A stretch of 64,000 nt of DNA from contig NZ_CP132295.1 of the NCBI RefSeq assembly GCF_030734285.1, forward strand, positions 558,001 through 622,000, written 5' to 3'. This document shows positions 26,597-34,095 of this stretch, piece after piece. A program made the position numbers and the translations under genes. The stretch's first letter is position 1. The number at the start of each line of letters is the position of its first letter. The notes under the pieces are model-generated. The model was not told the origin of the DNA, ran no database searches, and saw only the letters and a program-made list of their open reading frames with translations. The DNA is from Natronococcus sp. AD-5. Lineage in GTDB: Archaea; Halobacteriota; Halobacteria; Halobacteriales; Natrialbaceae.

Positions 26597-26917
26597 ATGC
26601 AACAGGTCAGAACCATCGACCGAGTGGTACAGCGAGCCGACTACTACGAAACCGACACGGGCAGAGAGCTGCGTCTGCGTGCAGCAGCCGAAGTGACTGT
26701 TTGCACAGAGCGGGTGGTGCCCGATGGCGGGACCGCAGCCACCGAGACCACCCGGACCGATTCCGAGAGGCCGACGTACACGCGACATATCGAACCGCCG
26801 GAACAGGGCGGGAAGACGTACGTCCGGTGTACCTACTGCAAACGTGAGCTGCTGGTCGAACTTGGTGGACAGGACAAACTGCCGCATGCGCCTGGCTGCC
26901 CGGAGGGTGAGTCGTGA
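26597..26917 (+). CDS. Small zinc-ribbon protein, first gene of a four-gene set
   Basis: 106 residues. N-terminal beta-rich half (VRTIDRVVQRADYYETDTGRE). C-terminal knuckle CTYCKRELLVELGGQDKLPHAPGC: CxxC followed by H and C, a treble-clef-like site. TGA overlaps the next ATG by one base (26915-26919). Leader hairpin 7 provides the ribosome site. Function unknown. Confidence 0.65.
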   Translation: MQQVRTIDRVVQRADYYETDTGRELRLRAAAEVTVCTERVVPDGGTAATETTRTDSERPTYTRHIEPPEQGGKTYVRCTYCKRELLVELGGQDKLPHAPGCPEGES

Positions 26918-27090
26918 TGAGTGAGTCCACTGGCTGGCCTGACGACCGAGTGCAGGCCGAACTCGAAGCAGTTCTGGCCAATCTGCGAACGCTCGAGGAG
27001 CACCTGGCCGAGCCGTTGACCCTCGCAGACTCGATCGTCGAACTCGAGGCGACGCGTGTGGTGTACGAACACGTGGTTATGGAGGCCTGA
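26917..27090 (+). CDS. 57-residue acidic helical protein
   Basis: MSESTGWPDDRVQAELEAVL, then a Leu/Glu-rich helix to the end; it looks like a helical dimer. Start overlaps the previous stop (TGATG); the next gene begins 3 bases after its TGA. Expressed as part of the operon by position. No family recognised. Confidence 0.55.
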   Translation: MSESTGWPDDRVQAELEAVLANLRTLEEHLAEPLTLADSIVELEATRVVYEHVVMEA

Positions 27091-27092
27091 CG

Positions 27093-27257
27093 ATGCCCGA
27101 GTGTTCGAACTGTGACAGTCACGTCACAGAACAGTACAAGCGGGTGTTTGCGGACAACACCGGAACGCTCCACGCCTGTCCGAACTGCCGAAACCAGCGC
27201 GCGAGATTATCGGGAGCAGGGGCTGGGCTCCCGGAGAAGATGACTCATGGCAACTAA
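27093..27257 (+). CDS. 54-residue zinc-finger protein (DUF7563-like)
   Basis: MPECSNCDSHVTEQYKRVFA, then LHACPNCRNQRARL. CxxC (4-7) and CxxC (about 32-35) make one zinc site. The opening MPxCxxCxSHVT is the pattern of a small haloarchaeal family (DUF7563 from memory). The last 11 bases overlap the HalOD1 gene. Function not known. Confidence 0.65.
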   Translation: MPECSNCDSHVTEQYKRVFADNTGTLHACPNCRNQRARLSGAGAGLPEKMTHGN

Positions 27258-27501
27258 GAAATTCGAATACGAGTGGTCGGAAACGCCGCCGAGCGTCGCA
27301 ATTATCGAGGCCATCGCGAGGCTCGAAAACTGTCCGTCAACCAAGCTGGTACCGACCCACGGGATCGTCCTGTCCGAGACGATCGACCCCGAGGCGCTCG
27401 ATCGACTCGTCACAACCGGCGAATCAGTGTCGGTCACGTTCTCGGTCGACAAGTACGACGTCACACTCACCGAGAAGATGCTGATCGTTCGCGCGACCTA
27501 A
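27247..27501 (+). CDS. HalOD1 output-domain protein
   Basis: 84 residues. PPSVAIIEAIARLENCPSTKL, then IDPEALDRLVTTG and VSVTFSVDKYDVTLTEKMLIV, is the HalOD1 fold: helix, IDPxALxxL, then a beta-hairpin. Overlaps the zinc-finger gene by 11 bases. Same family as 11314-11574 but clearly diverged. A stand-alone signalling output module in a cassette operon. Confidence 0.75.
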   Translation: MATKKFEYEWSETPPSVAIIEAIARLENCPSTKLVPTHGIVLSETIDPEALDRLVTTGESVSVTFSVDKYDVTLTEKMLIVRAT

Positions 27502-27610
27502 GACATGATCACTCCATCAGCGGCGAGTCGTACGAACGGTGTGCTCTCTAACCGTCGATTGTACCACCTGGGCTCTGGGTAGTTGCTTGAACCCCTGGTG
27601 CGATCGATCG

Positions 27611-27642
27611 TGGTGTTGTTCGCCCCCAGAGAGGGGTGAGGG
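27611..27642 (+). promoter_or_regulatory. Leader hairpin copy 8
   Basis: TGGTGTTGTTCGC, then CCCC-agag-AGGGGTGAGGG, 8 bases before ATG 27651. Confidence 0.75.
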
Positions 27643-27650
27643 TTTCATAG

Positions 27651-27749
27651 ATGTCTCACGCAGACGGGACGACAGCAGCACAGTCACCGAATACTCGGCT
27701 CATTAATGCCACAATCGCGACGATCGCCAACAACAGAGGTGAGCAGTGA
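27651..27749 (+). CDS. 32-residue ORF, apparently a deleted version of a larger cassette gene
   Basis: MSHADGTTAAQSPNTRLINATIATIANN...GEQ. Its first residues resemble the protein at 16357 (MSRADETTAQPAE), and RLINATIATI resembles RLIDAGIATI at 32571. So it looks like a fusion of two cassette genes with an internal deletion. Its TGA overlaps the next ATG (TGATG, 27747-27751), which may keep it useful for coupling. Confidence 0.45.
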   Translation: MSHADGTTAAQSPNTRLINATIATIANNRGEQ

Positions 27750-28153
27750 TGCCGCTCGTCAAGACCGAAGAGCGGTATACTGGTGCCTTCGACGTGGTGG
27801 TATGTCCGGTCTGTGGCTCCGACGAGTGGGTGCATCTTGTTTTCCAAGGTGTGTTTTGCAAGACGTGCAACACACGATGCACACTTCGAGAACCCGCAGG
27901 TGATCAGGGGTTCATCGCCGAGTTCGACAGCACCTACACTTGGTCGGTCGATGGGGCTGTCCCAATCCCTGACACTGACGAGTACGGGCCACGTGCGTCG
28001 GGAAAGTGGCTCGGAACAGAGGCACATGGATACGACCGGTACTGGTTTTCGGCGTATGAAGACTACGTTTACGACGACTGTGAATGGGAGCCAGCGTGGG
28101 ATCGAGAGCCAGAGAACGAGGACGAGCGTCGTTACCCCACAGACAAGGGGTAA
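27749..28153 (+). CDS. Zinc-ribbon protein, intact relative of 17808-18188
   Basis: 134 residues. MPLVKTEERYTGAFDVVVCPVCGSDEW, then FCKTCNTRC give one zinc ribbon (about 19-50). A WSVDGAVPIPDTDEYGPRASGKW stretch and an aromatic acidic tail (YDRYWFSAYEDYVYDD) follow. The last codons (YPTDKG, TAA) lie inside the left arm of the inverted-repeat element, so that element's arm is coding here. Function unknown. Confidence 0.7.
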   Translation: MPLVKTEERYTGAFDVVVCPVCGSDEWVHLVFQGVFCKTCNTRCTLREPAGDQGFIAEFDSTYTWSVDGAVPIPDTDEYGPRASGKWLGTEAHGYDRYWFSAYEDYVYDDCEWEPAWDREPENEDERRYPTDKG

Positions 28154-28284
28154 ATCTGAATTTGGTCTTTTCCATTGAGAATGAGACCACCATCATCTCG
28201 AAAAAGATTGAAACTTCAGTGTGGACGGTCGTTCTGTCGTGCTTGTCTCATTACTGCCTGAAAAGACCAAATCCGTGGGGTAAC
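28131..28284. repeat. Nested inverted-repeat element, copy 2 (core orientation B)
   Basis: Outer arms GTTACCCCAC (28131-28140) and GTGGGGTAAC (28275-28284). Core 28161-28271 (111 bp) is bounded by perfect TTTGGTCTTTTC / GAAAAGACCAAA arms. Read in reverse complement the core matches copy 1 with few differences, while the sequence right of the outer arm matches copy 1 in the same direction. So the core is inverted relative to its flank. Confidence 0.8.
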
Positions 28285-28322
28285 TCCGCCAGACCGGCCA
28301 GCGTCCGCACAACCGTGCGCAG

Positions 28323-28356
28323 GTGGTGTTGCTCACCCTCTGAGAGGGGTGGAGGG
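28323..28356 (+). promoter_or_regulatory. Leader hairpin copy 9
   Basis: GTGGTGTTGCTCA, then CCCTC-tga-GAGGGG, then TGGAGGG. The nearest recognisable ATG is 28398, farther than usual; a GTG at 28360 starts a 16-codon frame instead. Confidence 0.7.
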
Positions 28357-28397
28357 CGCGTGTACAAGCAATACGTGCTCTCCAGGACGAGATCACC

Positions 28398-28553
28398 ATG
28401 CCACTCTTAGAAGTATACGAGCGCACGTTCGATGAAGATGTCCTTCTCCCTCGACAGACTTGAGTCGAGGACGGGGAGAGCGAGGAACAGACACCATCCC
28501 AAGACGATCCCAGTGCGAGCATCAACGACGAGGAGGGACGGTCCCTATTATGA
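28398..28553 (+). pseudogene. Small acidic gene with an in-frame TGA
   Basis: MPLLEVYERTFDEDVLLPRQT, then TGA 28461-28463, then VEDGESEEQTPSQDDPSAS to TGA 28553. The acidic second half is halophile-like and its final stop overlaps the ATG of the next gene (ATGA), so the frame was probably one gene of 51 codons. The original residue at the stop is unknown. Confidence 0.45.
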
Positions 28554-28855
28554 CTGAACTCCGGATCGCTACTGATGATCTCCTCATGAGGGTTCACGCC
28601 GAGGGGACGATCACCGCACAGTTCGCAGCCAGTATCGGGTGCAGAGCCGAGCCAGACGTCCAGACGCTCAGCTTTCCGAGAGGACACTATGGTTTTCTTG
28701 GTACCTACGCTGGTGCACCAGGATTGTCTCTCGATTTTCACCGCGACTATGTTGTTGAGACTGCCGGCGAATCGATCCGCCGTGACGCGCTCACTATCCT
28801 CAGGGAGCTTACTGCTGAGGTCTGGGACAATCGACACCGAGTGGGGTCGGGGTGA
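28550..28855 (+). CDS. Unknown small protein
   Basis: 101 residues from ATG 28550, chosen because it overlaps the upstream stop and the residues before it are basic and atypical. MTELRIATDDLLMRVHAEGT, then LSFPRGHYGFLGTYAGAPGL and a long C-terminal helix. No cysteine site and no membrane segment. Family not recognised. Followed after 7 bases by a zinc-finger gene. Confidence 0.6.
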   Translation: MTELRIATDDLLMRVHAEGTITAQFAASIGCRAEPDVQTLSFPRGHYGFLGTYAGAPGLSLDFHRDYVVETAGESIRRDALTILRELTAEVWDNRHRVGSG

Positions 28856-28862
28856 GCGAACG

Positions 28863-29036
28863 GTGGCACGCTCCCACTGCGCTGAGTGTGGATACGAGGG
28901 GCCAAGAGATGGACCGCTGCCTCAGCGTGGGTCGGACGTCATTCCGATTTACGAGTGTCCGAACTGTGGGGACGTTGCCGCACTCGGCTGCTCATGTGAC
29001 GATCCAGCACGCCATCGACCTGCCACCGCTCCGTGA
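28863..29036 (+). CDS. 57-residue double-knuckle zinc protein
   Basis: GTG start. CAEC (6-9), CPNC (about 35-38) and CSC (about 46-48), so at least one zinc ribbon. GTG is used because no ATG is available in frame and the previous gene ends 7 bases upstream. Role unknown. Confidence 0.55.
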   Translation: MARSHCAECGYEGPRDGPLPQRGSDVIPIYECPNCGDVAALGCSCDDPARHRPATAP

Positions 29037-29046
29037 CCTCTGTTCA

Positions 29047-29080
29047 GTAGTGTTGATTCTCCCCAGAGAGGGGTAGAGGG
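29047..29080 (+). promoter_or_regulatory. Leader hairpin copy 10
   Basis: GTAGTGTTGATTCT, then CCCC-agag-AGGGG, then TAGAGGG. The next start, GTG 29096, is 15 bases away. Confidence 0.7.
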
Positions 29081-29095
29081 ACAACGCGACGACTC

Positions 29096-29338
29096 GTGTC
29101 TAGCGAGTTTCCCAGTGAGGAAAATCACATGCAAATGCCGCTTCCAGCGCCCGCAAACGAGTCGCCTCACCACACCACGATGCCGGTTCCTCGAGTGCGG
29201 TGCTCGGGGGCGTCTTGGTCGCACGAGCCCGCGTTGCTCACAATCCGGTCGGCATCCCCACTCGTGATGGAGTGCCCGATCTGTCAACTCACTATCCGGG
29301 TCGAATCCTCCGATAACGGCGGTGGTCACGATGGGTAA
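29096..29338 (+). CDS. Small cysteine-containing protein
   Basis: 80 residues from GTG 29096 (first residues MSSE, like other MS- starts behind these hairpins); an ATG at 29129 is an alternative. CPIC near residue 61-64 and an earlier lone Cys; a single incomplete knuckle. TAA 29336-29338 overlaps the next gene by 8 bases. Unknown function. Confidence 0.5.
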   Translation: MSSEFPSEENHMQMPLPAPANESPHHTTMPVPRVRCSGASWSHEPALLTIRSASPLVMECPICQLTIRVESSDNGGGHDG

Positions 29339-29606
29339 TGGGAAAACCGAAGAAGAGATCCTCAAGGACCTTCGCGACGGTCGTCGACGAAACCGAGTAC
29401 GGACAGCACGCAACAGACTGTCTCAGCCTTCAAACGTGATTGATCGAGAGATGGATTCTTTCAAGATGGGTGGCGGTGACCGATGGAGTCACCGCTGCAC
29501 AGTATCGCAATTCTGCGAAGGAAGCAACACATATCTAGACAGGCGGTGGGGCAGAATACGTCTCAAGGCCTCACTCGGCAGATTTCGGATTGAGTCAGTC
29601 GTATAA
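29331..29606 (+). CDS. Small protein whose 3' end is cut by a MITE
   Basis: MGNGKTEEEILKDLRDGRRRNRVRTARNRL, a charged helical start, then KMGGGDRWSHRCTVSQFCEG. From 29542 the frame runs into the inserted element, so the last 20 or so residues are not original. Starts inside the previous gene (8-base overlap). Family not recognised. Confidence 0.45.
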   Translation: MGNGKTEEEILKDLRDGRRRNRVRTARNRLSQPSNVIDREMDSFKMGGGDRWSHRCTVSQFCEGSNTYLDRRWGRIRLKASLGRFRIESVV

Positions 29607-29716
29607 ACAGGAAGGAATCAGCGGATTTTCCCATTAGCCTCGGAGTAGAAAATTAGATCACCCGTAGAACTGAGATCAGTAAGTACAGAGCCTGTGAAGA
29701 CTTCTGCCCCACCGCC
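29542..29716. mobile_element. MITE-like element, 175 bp
   Basis: Perfect 15-bp terminal inverted repeats GGCGGTGGGGCAGAA (29542-29556) and TTCTGCCCCACCGCC (29702-29716), flanked by a 9-bp direct repeat atctagaca (29533-29541 and 29717-29725). No coding capacity, so it would have been moved by another element's transposase. It sits in the 3' end of a small gene. Confidence 0.8.
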
Positions 29717-29725
29717 ATCTAGACA

Positions 29726-30095
29726 GGTAGGAAAGAGGTAACGGCGAAAAACATGGATAAAGTGCCTCTGGCTGGTAACTATCGAATCAACAACAGCTGT
29801 CTAATCTCTAAATAGAGAGTATACAATATTTATAGATGATCTTTTTGATCTGTTAATTAGTTTGAGACAATCTCTGTCGCATCGAACGATCGGCCGCAAC
29901 ATCTCATTGTTTCCTCACAGAAGTCAACAGTCCAACCGTGCCGGAACTTGTCACCCGCAATAAGCCCTGCAGGCCTTGTTGAGGTCTCATTCTTCAGATG
30001 TGATTTTGGTTGAAACAGCTGTTACGTAGAAATGCGAACTGAACAGTACTCCGTGTTCGGTACATTTTATCTCGTTCCTTACTAACCTTTGAGAT
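29726..30095. other. AT-rich intergenic stretch
   Basis: No gene. ctctaaatagagagtatacaatatttatag (two words around 29806-29838) contains a short inverted repeat and TATA-like sequence. The promoter of the SHOCT gene is probably the ttttatc near 30065. Confidence 0.4.
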
Positions 30096-30608
30096 ATGGT
30101 TTCCCGCCACTGGCTGTATTTCGGTGGATTCGTAATCACTGGAATCCTGCTGATCGGTGCTACTCTGATGGGAATCGTGGACGGTCTGTCAGCCCTATCT
30201 GGTAGTGTACCTGCCAGTGAGGAGTTCATTCTGTTAGCAATGCTCGGGGAAGCCGCTGAATGGGTTATGATCGTACTTGTCCTCGGGTTATTCGCAGTGG
30301 TATTTCTCGCTGTGACAGTTATCTCTGTCCTCCGGACCGCGTCTCTTCCTCGCGACGATAGACTGGTCTCAATCGTCGAATGGGTTGAACGGAGGTACCC
30401 GGTTCTCCGTCGATTCGATGTCACGGAGAAGGTCAGCCCGACAAGTGAGGATCAACGACAGCAACTCAAAGATCAGTATATTTCCGGTGAGATCAGTGAC
30501 GCCGAATTTGAGCGGGAGATGGGGCAGCTGATGGATGACGCTACATCAAAGGAGAAGTCACAGTCTAGAACCGAGACGGCAATCGAAATCGACGATAAAT
30601 CACGATGA
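30096..30608 (+). CDS. SHOCT-domain membrane protein
   Basis: 170 residues. Two membrane helices, about 5-27 (WLYFGGFVITGILLIGATL) and 55-80 (WVMIVLVLGLFAVVFLAVTVI). The cytoplasmic tail ends in a SHOCT motif, QQLKDQYISGEISDAEFEREMGQL. SHOCT domains are short oligomerisation tails on many small haloarchaeal membrane proteins. Single gene; start at the first ATG before the first helix. Confidence 0.75.
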   Translation: MVSRHWLYFGGFVITGILLIGATLMGIVDGLSALSGSVPASEEFILLAMLGEAAEWVMIVLVLGLFAVVFLAVTVISVLRTASLPRDDRLVSIVEWVERRYPVLRRFDVTEKVSPTSEDQRQQLKDQYISGEISDAEFEREMGQLMDDATSKEKSQSRTETAIEIDDKSR

Positions 30609-30842
30609 CTATAGACTCTGTATTGGACGGTTCGCGGGTGGTCTTAACAAGGTATGCGATACTTTGAATCTCTCTTGCAATATAATAAACAAACCCATCG
30701 GTGCACGTGACGGGGTTGAACTCTCTGCCAATCGGGTCTGGTGCTCTCTGGTGAGGAGTTATCGGTCTGGCAAACACTCATGTCGTTGAATGAATGGATG
30801 CGGTTTTCCCACGATTGGCTGCAATAGAACCCGTCAACCGTG

Positions 30843-31136
30843 TCATTCGTCCGCCGATACCGGTTCGCCGTCTTCCATCTGCCATTCGAGTTCGACTTCT
30901 AACTCGGCCTCGTCATCGGTTACCTCGTACTCGACTTCCAGTTCGAAGTGCTCTGGAACCGCCACCATGAAACCGTTCTCTCCTTCAATGTCGATTGTCC
31001 CGTTCTCGACACCATCAGCGACTTCACGGAGGATCCCCGCACCCTCTGCCCGACTCATCACCCGCTCACCTTCACGTTCCGTCTCATCATCTGCCGATTC
31101 CGCTTCGGTCTCGGATTCTTGTTTGTCGTTTGCCAT
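30843..31136 (-). CDS. Amphi-Trp domain protein
   Basis: 97 residues. A disordered acidic N-terminus (about 1-26), then VMSRAEGAGILREVADGVENGTIDI and PEHFELEVEYEVTDDEAELEVELEW, the pattern of the haloarchaeal amphi-Trp domain (helix, then two amphipathic strands ending in Trp). Role not established. Own promoter at 31161-31168. Confidence 0.8.
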   Translation of the reverse strand: MANDKQESETEAESADDETEREGERVMSRAEGAGILREVADGVENGTIDIEGENGFMVAVPEHFELEVEYEVTDDEAELEVELEWQMEDGEPVSADE

Positions 31137-31160
31137 ACCGGGCCTACAACGGCTGCCAAT

Positions 31161-31168
31161 AAAATATC
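31161..31168 (-). promoter_or_regulatory. TATA box for the amphi-Trp gene
   Basis: Minus strand reads atatttta, 25-32 bases before ATG 31136; a leaderless or near-leaderless transcript is expected. Confidence 0.5.
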
Positions 31169-31431
31169 TCGGGCTTCATATCCGCCCAGTTTGATCGGCG
31201 GTAGTCACCACTTCCATCGAGGCATTACCGGAAGAATCCTTACTGTATTGAGTGGTAAGTCTATCTCCTACACTTATCGCTAGGAGTGCTTGACCTATCA
31301 TCTGTAGAGAATTGGAACAGAGCCGCCTTTCAATCCAATATCTAGTTTTACTTTCACTCCACTACCCGGAGATTAACTAGGGCAGGGATAAGAGCGGACA
31401 CTGACGACACACCGGAGAGTCACACGACACC

Positions 31432-32460
31432 ATGAACTACGACAATGACGACCGCTGGGAGTTCGTTCCCGAAGACGAAGGAAGTATTGCCCCCGATGCG
31501 ACCGACTCGAGGGCCGTCGACGACGGCAGCTACGAACGCGTCGACGACTCACTCGAAACCGATCACGTGGCGTATCCAGACGCTCCTAAACCAGCGTCCC
31601 ACGAGGATAAATCACCTGCTGAGAATCGGTGCGAGTGTGGCACGGAGATCGCTCACGATCGAACAAAGTGCGACTTCTGTCTCACGAACAGTCTCGACTA
31701 CGGTGATCTAGCGGTTGAACCCGACACCGAGCGCGAGCTCACTGGGCTGATTCACGTTCTCGTCGACGCGAAAACCGAGCACACCGCCATTAGCAAAGCC
31801 AAAGCCGTCTTCAAAGGACTGACTGGCAATCCCTTCACCACCTCTATCGACGGTATCGACGAGTGCGAAGTGATCGCCGATTTCGAGGGCGAGCTCGTGA
31901 CGCGATTCACTCGCGAATGGGGTCAGTTGCCTGGTGCCGCTGCCGTCGAGACGACTGAAGGACAGCGCCAGCTCGATATCATCCGTCAGAATGCCGGCCA
32001 CGACTACACTATAGCTGCTGAGGAGAGCACCGACAACACCGAGGAAAACCGACCGACGCTTGAGCCAGTGCTATTCGACGCCGAGGGAGAGCCGATCACT
32101 GACATCGAGGAGGTCGGCCAGCTTATCGCCGGCGGCACGCTCGAACGGACCAGTCCCACATGGGATACTGACGAATACCCACGACGTGACGATCCAACAC
32201 GCACCTGGATTGTGCCTGCGATTGCTCTCGAGCACGTGTCTCCACCGGATCACTCCGAGAGATTCCCTCGCGCGGGGCGAACTCGTCGCAATTTGAAGTG
32301 TCGATCGTGCGGTGAGTCGACGCGCCACAAATTCGGTGGCTTCGATGAAGTGCCAGTTCCAGAGATTCCCGACACGCCGATCTGGGAATGTATCAGGTGT
32401 CAGTCTCCCCGACACGGCCCGGATCCTGACAGTCCGAGAGGGGACACGCACCACCGGTGA
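31432..32460 (+). CDS. Two-ribbon acidic protein heading the 31-36 kb gene series
   Basis: 342 residues. N-terminus (1-60) is acidic and disordered. RCECGTEI...KCDFC (about 68-85) is the first cysteine site. The middle domain (about 100-200) has helices and strands without a known motif. CRSCGES...WECIRCQSP near the end is a C-terminal zinc ribbon. Similar haloarchaeal proteins have, as I recall, been labelled biosurfactant protein 1, a name that says little about function. It has no leader hairpin and is the first gene of the series. Confidence 0.6.
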   Translation: MNYDNDDRWEFVPEDEGSIAPDATDSRAVDDGSYERVDDSLETDHVAYPDAPKPASHEDKSPAENRCECGTEIAHDRTKCDFCLTNSLDYGDLAVEPDTERELTGLIHVLVDAKTEHTAISKAKAVFKGLTGNPFTTSIDGIDECEVIADFEGELVTRFTREWGQLPGAAAVETTEGQRQLDIIRQNAGHDYTIAAEESTDNTEENRPTLEPVLFDAEGEPITDIEEVGQLIAGGTLERTSPTWDTDEYPRRDDPTRTWIVPAIALEHVSPPDHSERFPRAGRTRRNLKCRSCGESTRHKFGGFDEVPVPEIPDTPIWECIRCQSPRHGPDPDSPRGDTHHR

Positions 32461-32528
32461 ACTAGGAGCCTGGATGTGCGAGACGCTCTCGCTGCACCAA
32501 GATGGTCGTCAGACCAGAGGCACCGTCT

Positions 32529-32564
32529 CGTGGTGTTGTTTCTCTCCTCAAGGGATGAGAGGAG
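32529..32564 (+). promoter_or_regulatory. Leader hairpin copy 11
   Basis: CGTGGTGTTGTTT, then CTCTC-ctcaagggat-GAGAG, then GAG, 6 bases before ATG 32571. A different sequence from the other copies but still a stem before the start. Confidence 0.65.
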
Positions 32565-32570
32565 TCCACG

Positions 32571-32780
32571 ATGTCAGATACCGACCAGATTGACGAGCCA
32601 CTGACGCCACAACAGCGCCTCGAGTCATCGAATAGCCGGCTCATTGATGCGGGAATCGCGACGATCACCGACATGGAGACACTTCAGGCGTGTGCCGCCT
32701 ACGAAAACCAGCACCAGCAACGCCTTCCGATCCTCGAACAGCTATCTCGACGAGCTGAAGAACTCCGCGAGGAATTGTGA
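32571..32780 (+). CDS. 69-residue helical protein
   Basis: MSDTDQIDEPLTPQQRLESS, then RLIDAGIATITDMETLQACAAYE and a Leu/Glu-rich helix (RLPILEQLSRRAEELREEL). A likely helical bundle or coiled coil. A shortened relative is the ORF at 27651. Start fixed by leader hairpin 11. Function unknown. Confidence 0.6.
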   Translation: MSDTDQIDEPLTPQQRLESSNSRLIDAGIATITDMETLQACAAYENQHQQRLPILEQLSRRAEELREEL

Positions 32781-32812
32781 CTGGTCCACCGGTCGCGATG
32801 TCCTCGAGCTCT

Positions 32813-32849
32813 GGGAGTGTTGTTTGCACCCTCCCAGAGGGGTGGAGGG
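32813..32849 (+). promoter_or_regulatory. Leader hairpin copy 12
   Basis: GGGAGTGTTGTTTGCA, then CCCTC-ccaga-GGGGTGGAGGG, 8 bases before ATG 32858. Confidence 0.7.
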
Positions 32850-32857
32850 TTTTACAG

Positions 32858-33409
32858 ATGTCAGATCGACCCGAGATTACGATCCAACAGCAGACAGCGT
32901 TCACCGACGATGGTGAACTTGAACCGACTGAAGAAAGCGTTGCGACCTCGCTCGAGGATTTCGGTGCTGACGTCAGCCATCGCGAGGTTGAAACACGACT
33001 CGATCGCCCCGTAGCCAGCGAGTTCGGCGTCGACGATCGCGTCGAAGTTCGGTACTCCGAGGTTGACGACACTGATCAGGCATCACTGTTCGCGGATACG
33101 GCTGATGACCAGCAGACGCTGATGGGCGAGGAAGCCAGCGCACAGTTCCTTTTCGATGCTCCCGGTGAGAACATGACTGATTCTTCCGAGAGCACCCACA
33201 ACGGCGAGCGAAAGGTCACATCTGCGGACGCAAAAACACGCATACTCGCGCTGGCCGCAGCGACTCCTGATCCACTCGTCGTAGGTGGATACACCCATGG
33301 TGATCCGTGTCCCCGCTGCGAGGTAGCGGTGTTGGCTGGACGAGTCGACGAAAACGGAGAGCAGTTTCTCGAGTGCGAGCGGTGCCTGTACCGTCCTACA
33401 AGCGGGTGA
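32858..33409 (+). CDS. Zinc-ribbon protein, intact parent of the pseudogene at 18292
   Basis: 183 residues. MSDRPEITIQQQTAFTD, then LEPTEESVATSLEDFGADVSHRE and VASEFGVDDRVEVRYSE in the first half. The C-terminal third carries GDPCPRCEVAVLAGRVDEN...FLECERCLYRP, a complete CxxC...CxxC ribbon. The middle has an acidic linker. Start fixed by the hairpin leader and by its paralogue. Not a family I can name. Confidence 0.7.
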   Translation: MSDRPEITIQQQTAFTDDGELEPTEESVATSLEDFGADVSHREVETRLDRPVASEFGVDDRVEVRYSEVDDTDQASLFADTADDQQTLMGEEASAQFLFDAPGENMTDSSESTHNGERKVTSADAKTRILALAAATPDPLVVGGYTHGDPCPRCEVAVLAGRVDENGEQFLECERCLYRPTSG

Positions 33410-33436
33410 AACGCCGAGTCTCCACTCACATCGCCC

Positions 33437-33469
33437 GGTGGTGTTGATCGCGCCTCAGAGGCATGGAGG
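33437..33469 (+). promoter_or_regulatory. Leader hairpin copy 13 (short stem)
   Basis: GGTGGTGTTGATCGC, then GCCT-cag-AGGC, then ATGGAGG. The next start is 31 bases away (33501). Stem sequence is different, pairing kept. Confidence 0.55.
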
Positions 33470-33500
33470 CGCTCGAAACAGAGCGCTTTCGGTGAGATCG

Positions 33501-33578
33501 ATGTTTTACGAAACCGACTTCCCAGAGACGAATCGCCACCGAACCGTCCTCGAAGCGCTCGAGAAGGAGCGATCCTAA
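33501..33578 (+). CDS. 25-residue ORF coupled to the next gene
   Basis: MFYETDFPETNRHRTVLEAL...ERS, ending in TAATG (33576-33580) that shares an A with the ATG of the next gene. Small, but the coupling and leader suggest translation. It may serve only to load ribosomes onto 33578. Confidence 0.4.
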   Translation: MFYETDFPETNRHRTVLEALEKERS

Positions 33579-33928
33579 TGGGTGCCGTGACGTTCGAGAC
33601 GCTTTCGTTCGGGGAGACTGCCGACGAGGCGTTCAGTAACGCCGTTGCGGACGCGAAGCATATGCACGGACACGCCGGGTACACGGGGACGGTCGCCGAG
33701 AAATCCTTGTTCGAAGTCATTCCCAAACAAGAGCATCATGGGAAGCAGAAACGTCGATACGCACACCAGCTGATCGAGGACAGTGATGAGCGGATCTGCC
33801 AGAAGTGGGGTCCCGCCGGAGCGATCAACTGCTCGGGAACGGCGGGCGCCAAGCGTTATCGCGAACAGCACGGGTTGAAAGGCAAGCACGGCGACGTCTG
33901 GCTCTTCTTCGGCTGGCCCTCCCACTGA
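33578..33928 (+). CDS. Unknown 116-residue protein
   Basis: MGAVTFETLSFGETADEAFSNAVADAKHMHGHAGYTGT..., then a basic middle (KQEHHGKQKRRYAHQL) and WGPAGAINCSGTAG...WLFFGW. Alpha/beta, less acidic than neighbours. Possibly phage- or plasmid-derived; family not named. Coupled to the 25-residue ORF by TAATG. Confidence 0.6.
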   Translation: MGAVTFETLSFGETADEAFSNAVADAKHMHGHAGYTGTVAEKSLFEVIPKQEHHGKQKRRYAHQLIEDSDERICQKWGPAGAINCSGTAGAKRYREQHGLKGKHGDVWLFFGWPSH

Positions 33929-33945
33929 TCCGACCCCTCGCATGC

Positions 33946-33981
33946 GGTTCTGTTGTTCCACCTCCCTTCAGGAGTGAGGAG
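33946..33981 (+). promoter_or_regulatory. Leader hairpin copy 14
   Basis: GGTTCTGTTGTTCCAC, then CTCC-cttca-GGAG, then TGAGGAG. It lies 115 bases before ATG 34096 because the inverted-repeat element copy 3 lies between. Confidence 0.6.
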
Positions 33982-34014
33982 ACTCGCGTTTCAGGCGTCA
34001 CCATCCCAGTCGTA

Positions 34015-34057
34015 GTTACCCCACGACCGCGGGATCTCTCCCGATTTGTGGGGTAAC
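34015..34057. repeat. Nested inverted-repeat element, copy 3 (no core)
   Basis: GTTACCCCAC (34015-34024) and GTGGGGTAAC (34048-34057) around 23 bases of unrelated sequence. Same outer arms as copies 1 and 2 but lacking the 111-bp core. Sits between leader hairpin 14 and the DUF6610-like gene. Confidence 0.75.
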
Positions 34058-34095
34058 GGAATGAGTGCCCAACGCGGGTTCCCGAAGTCCGTTCC

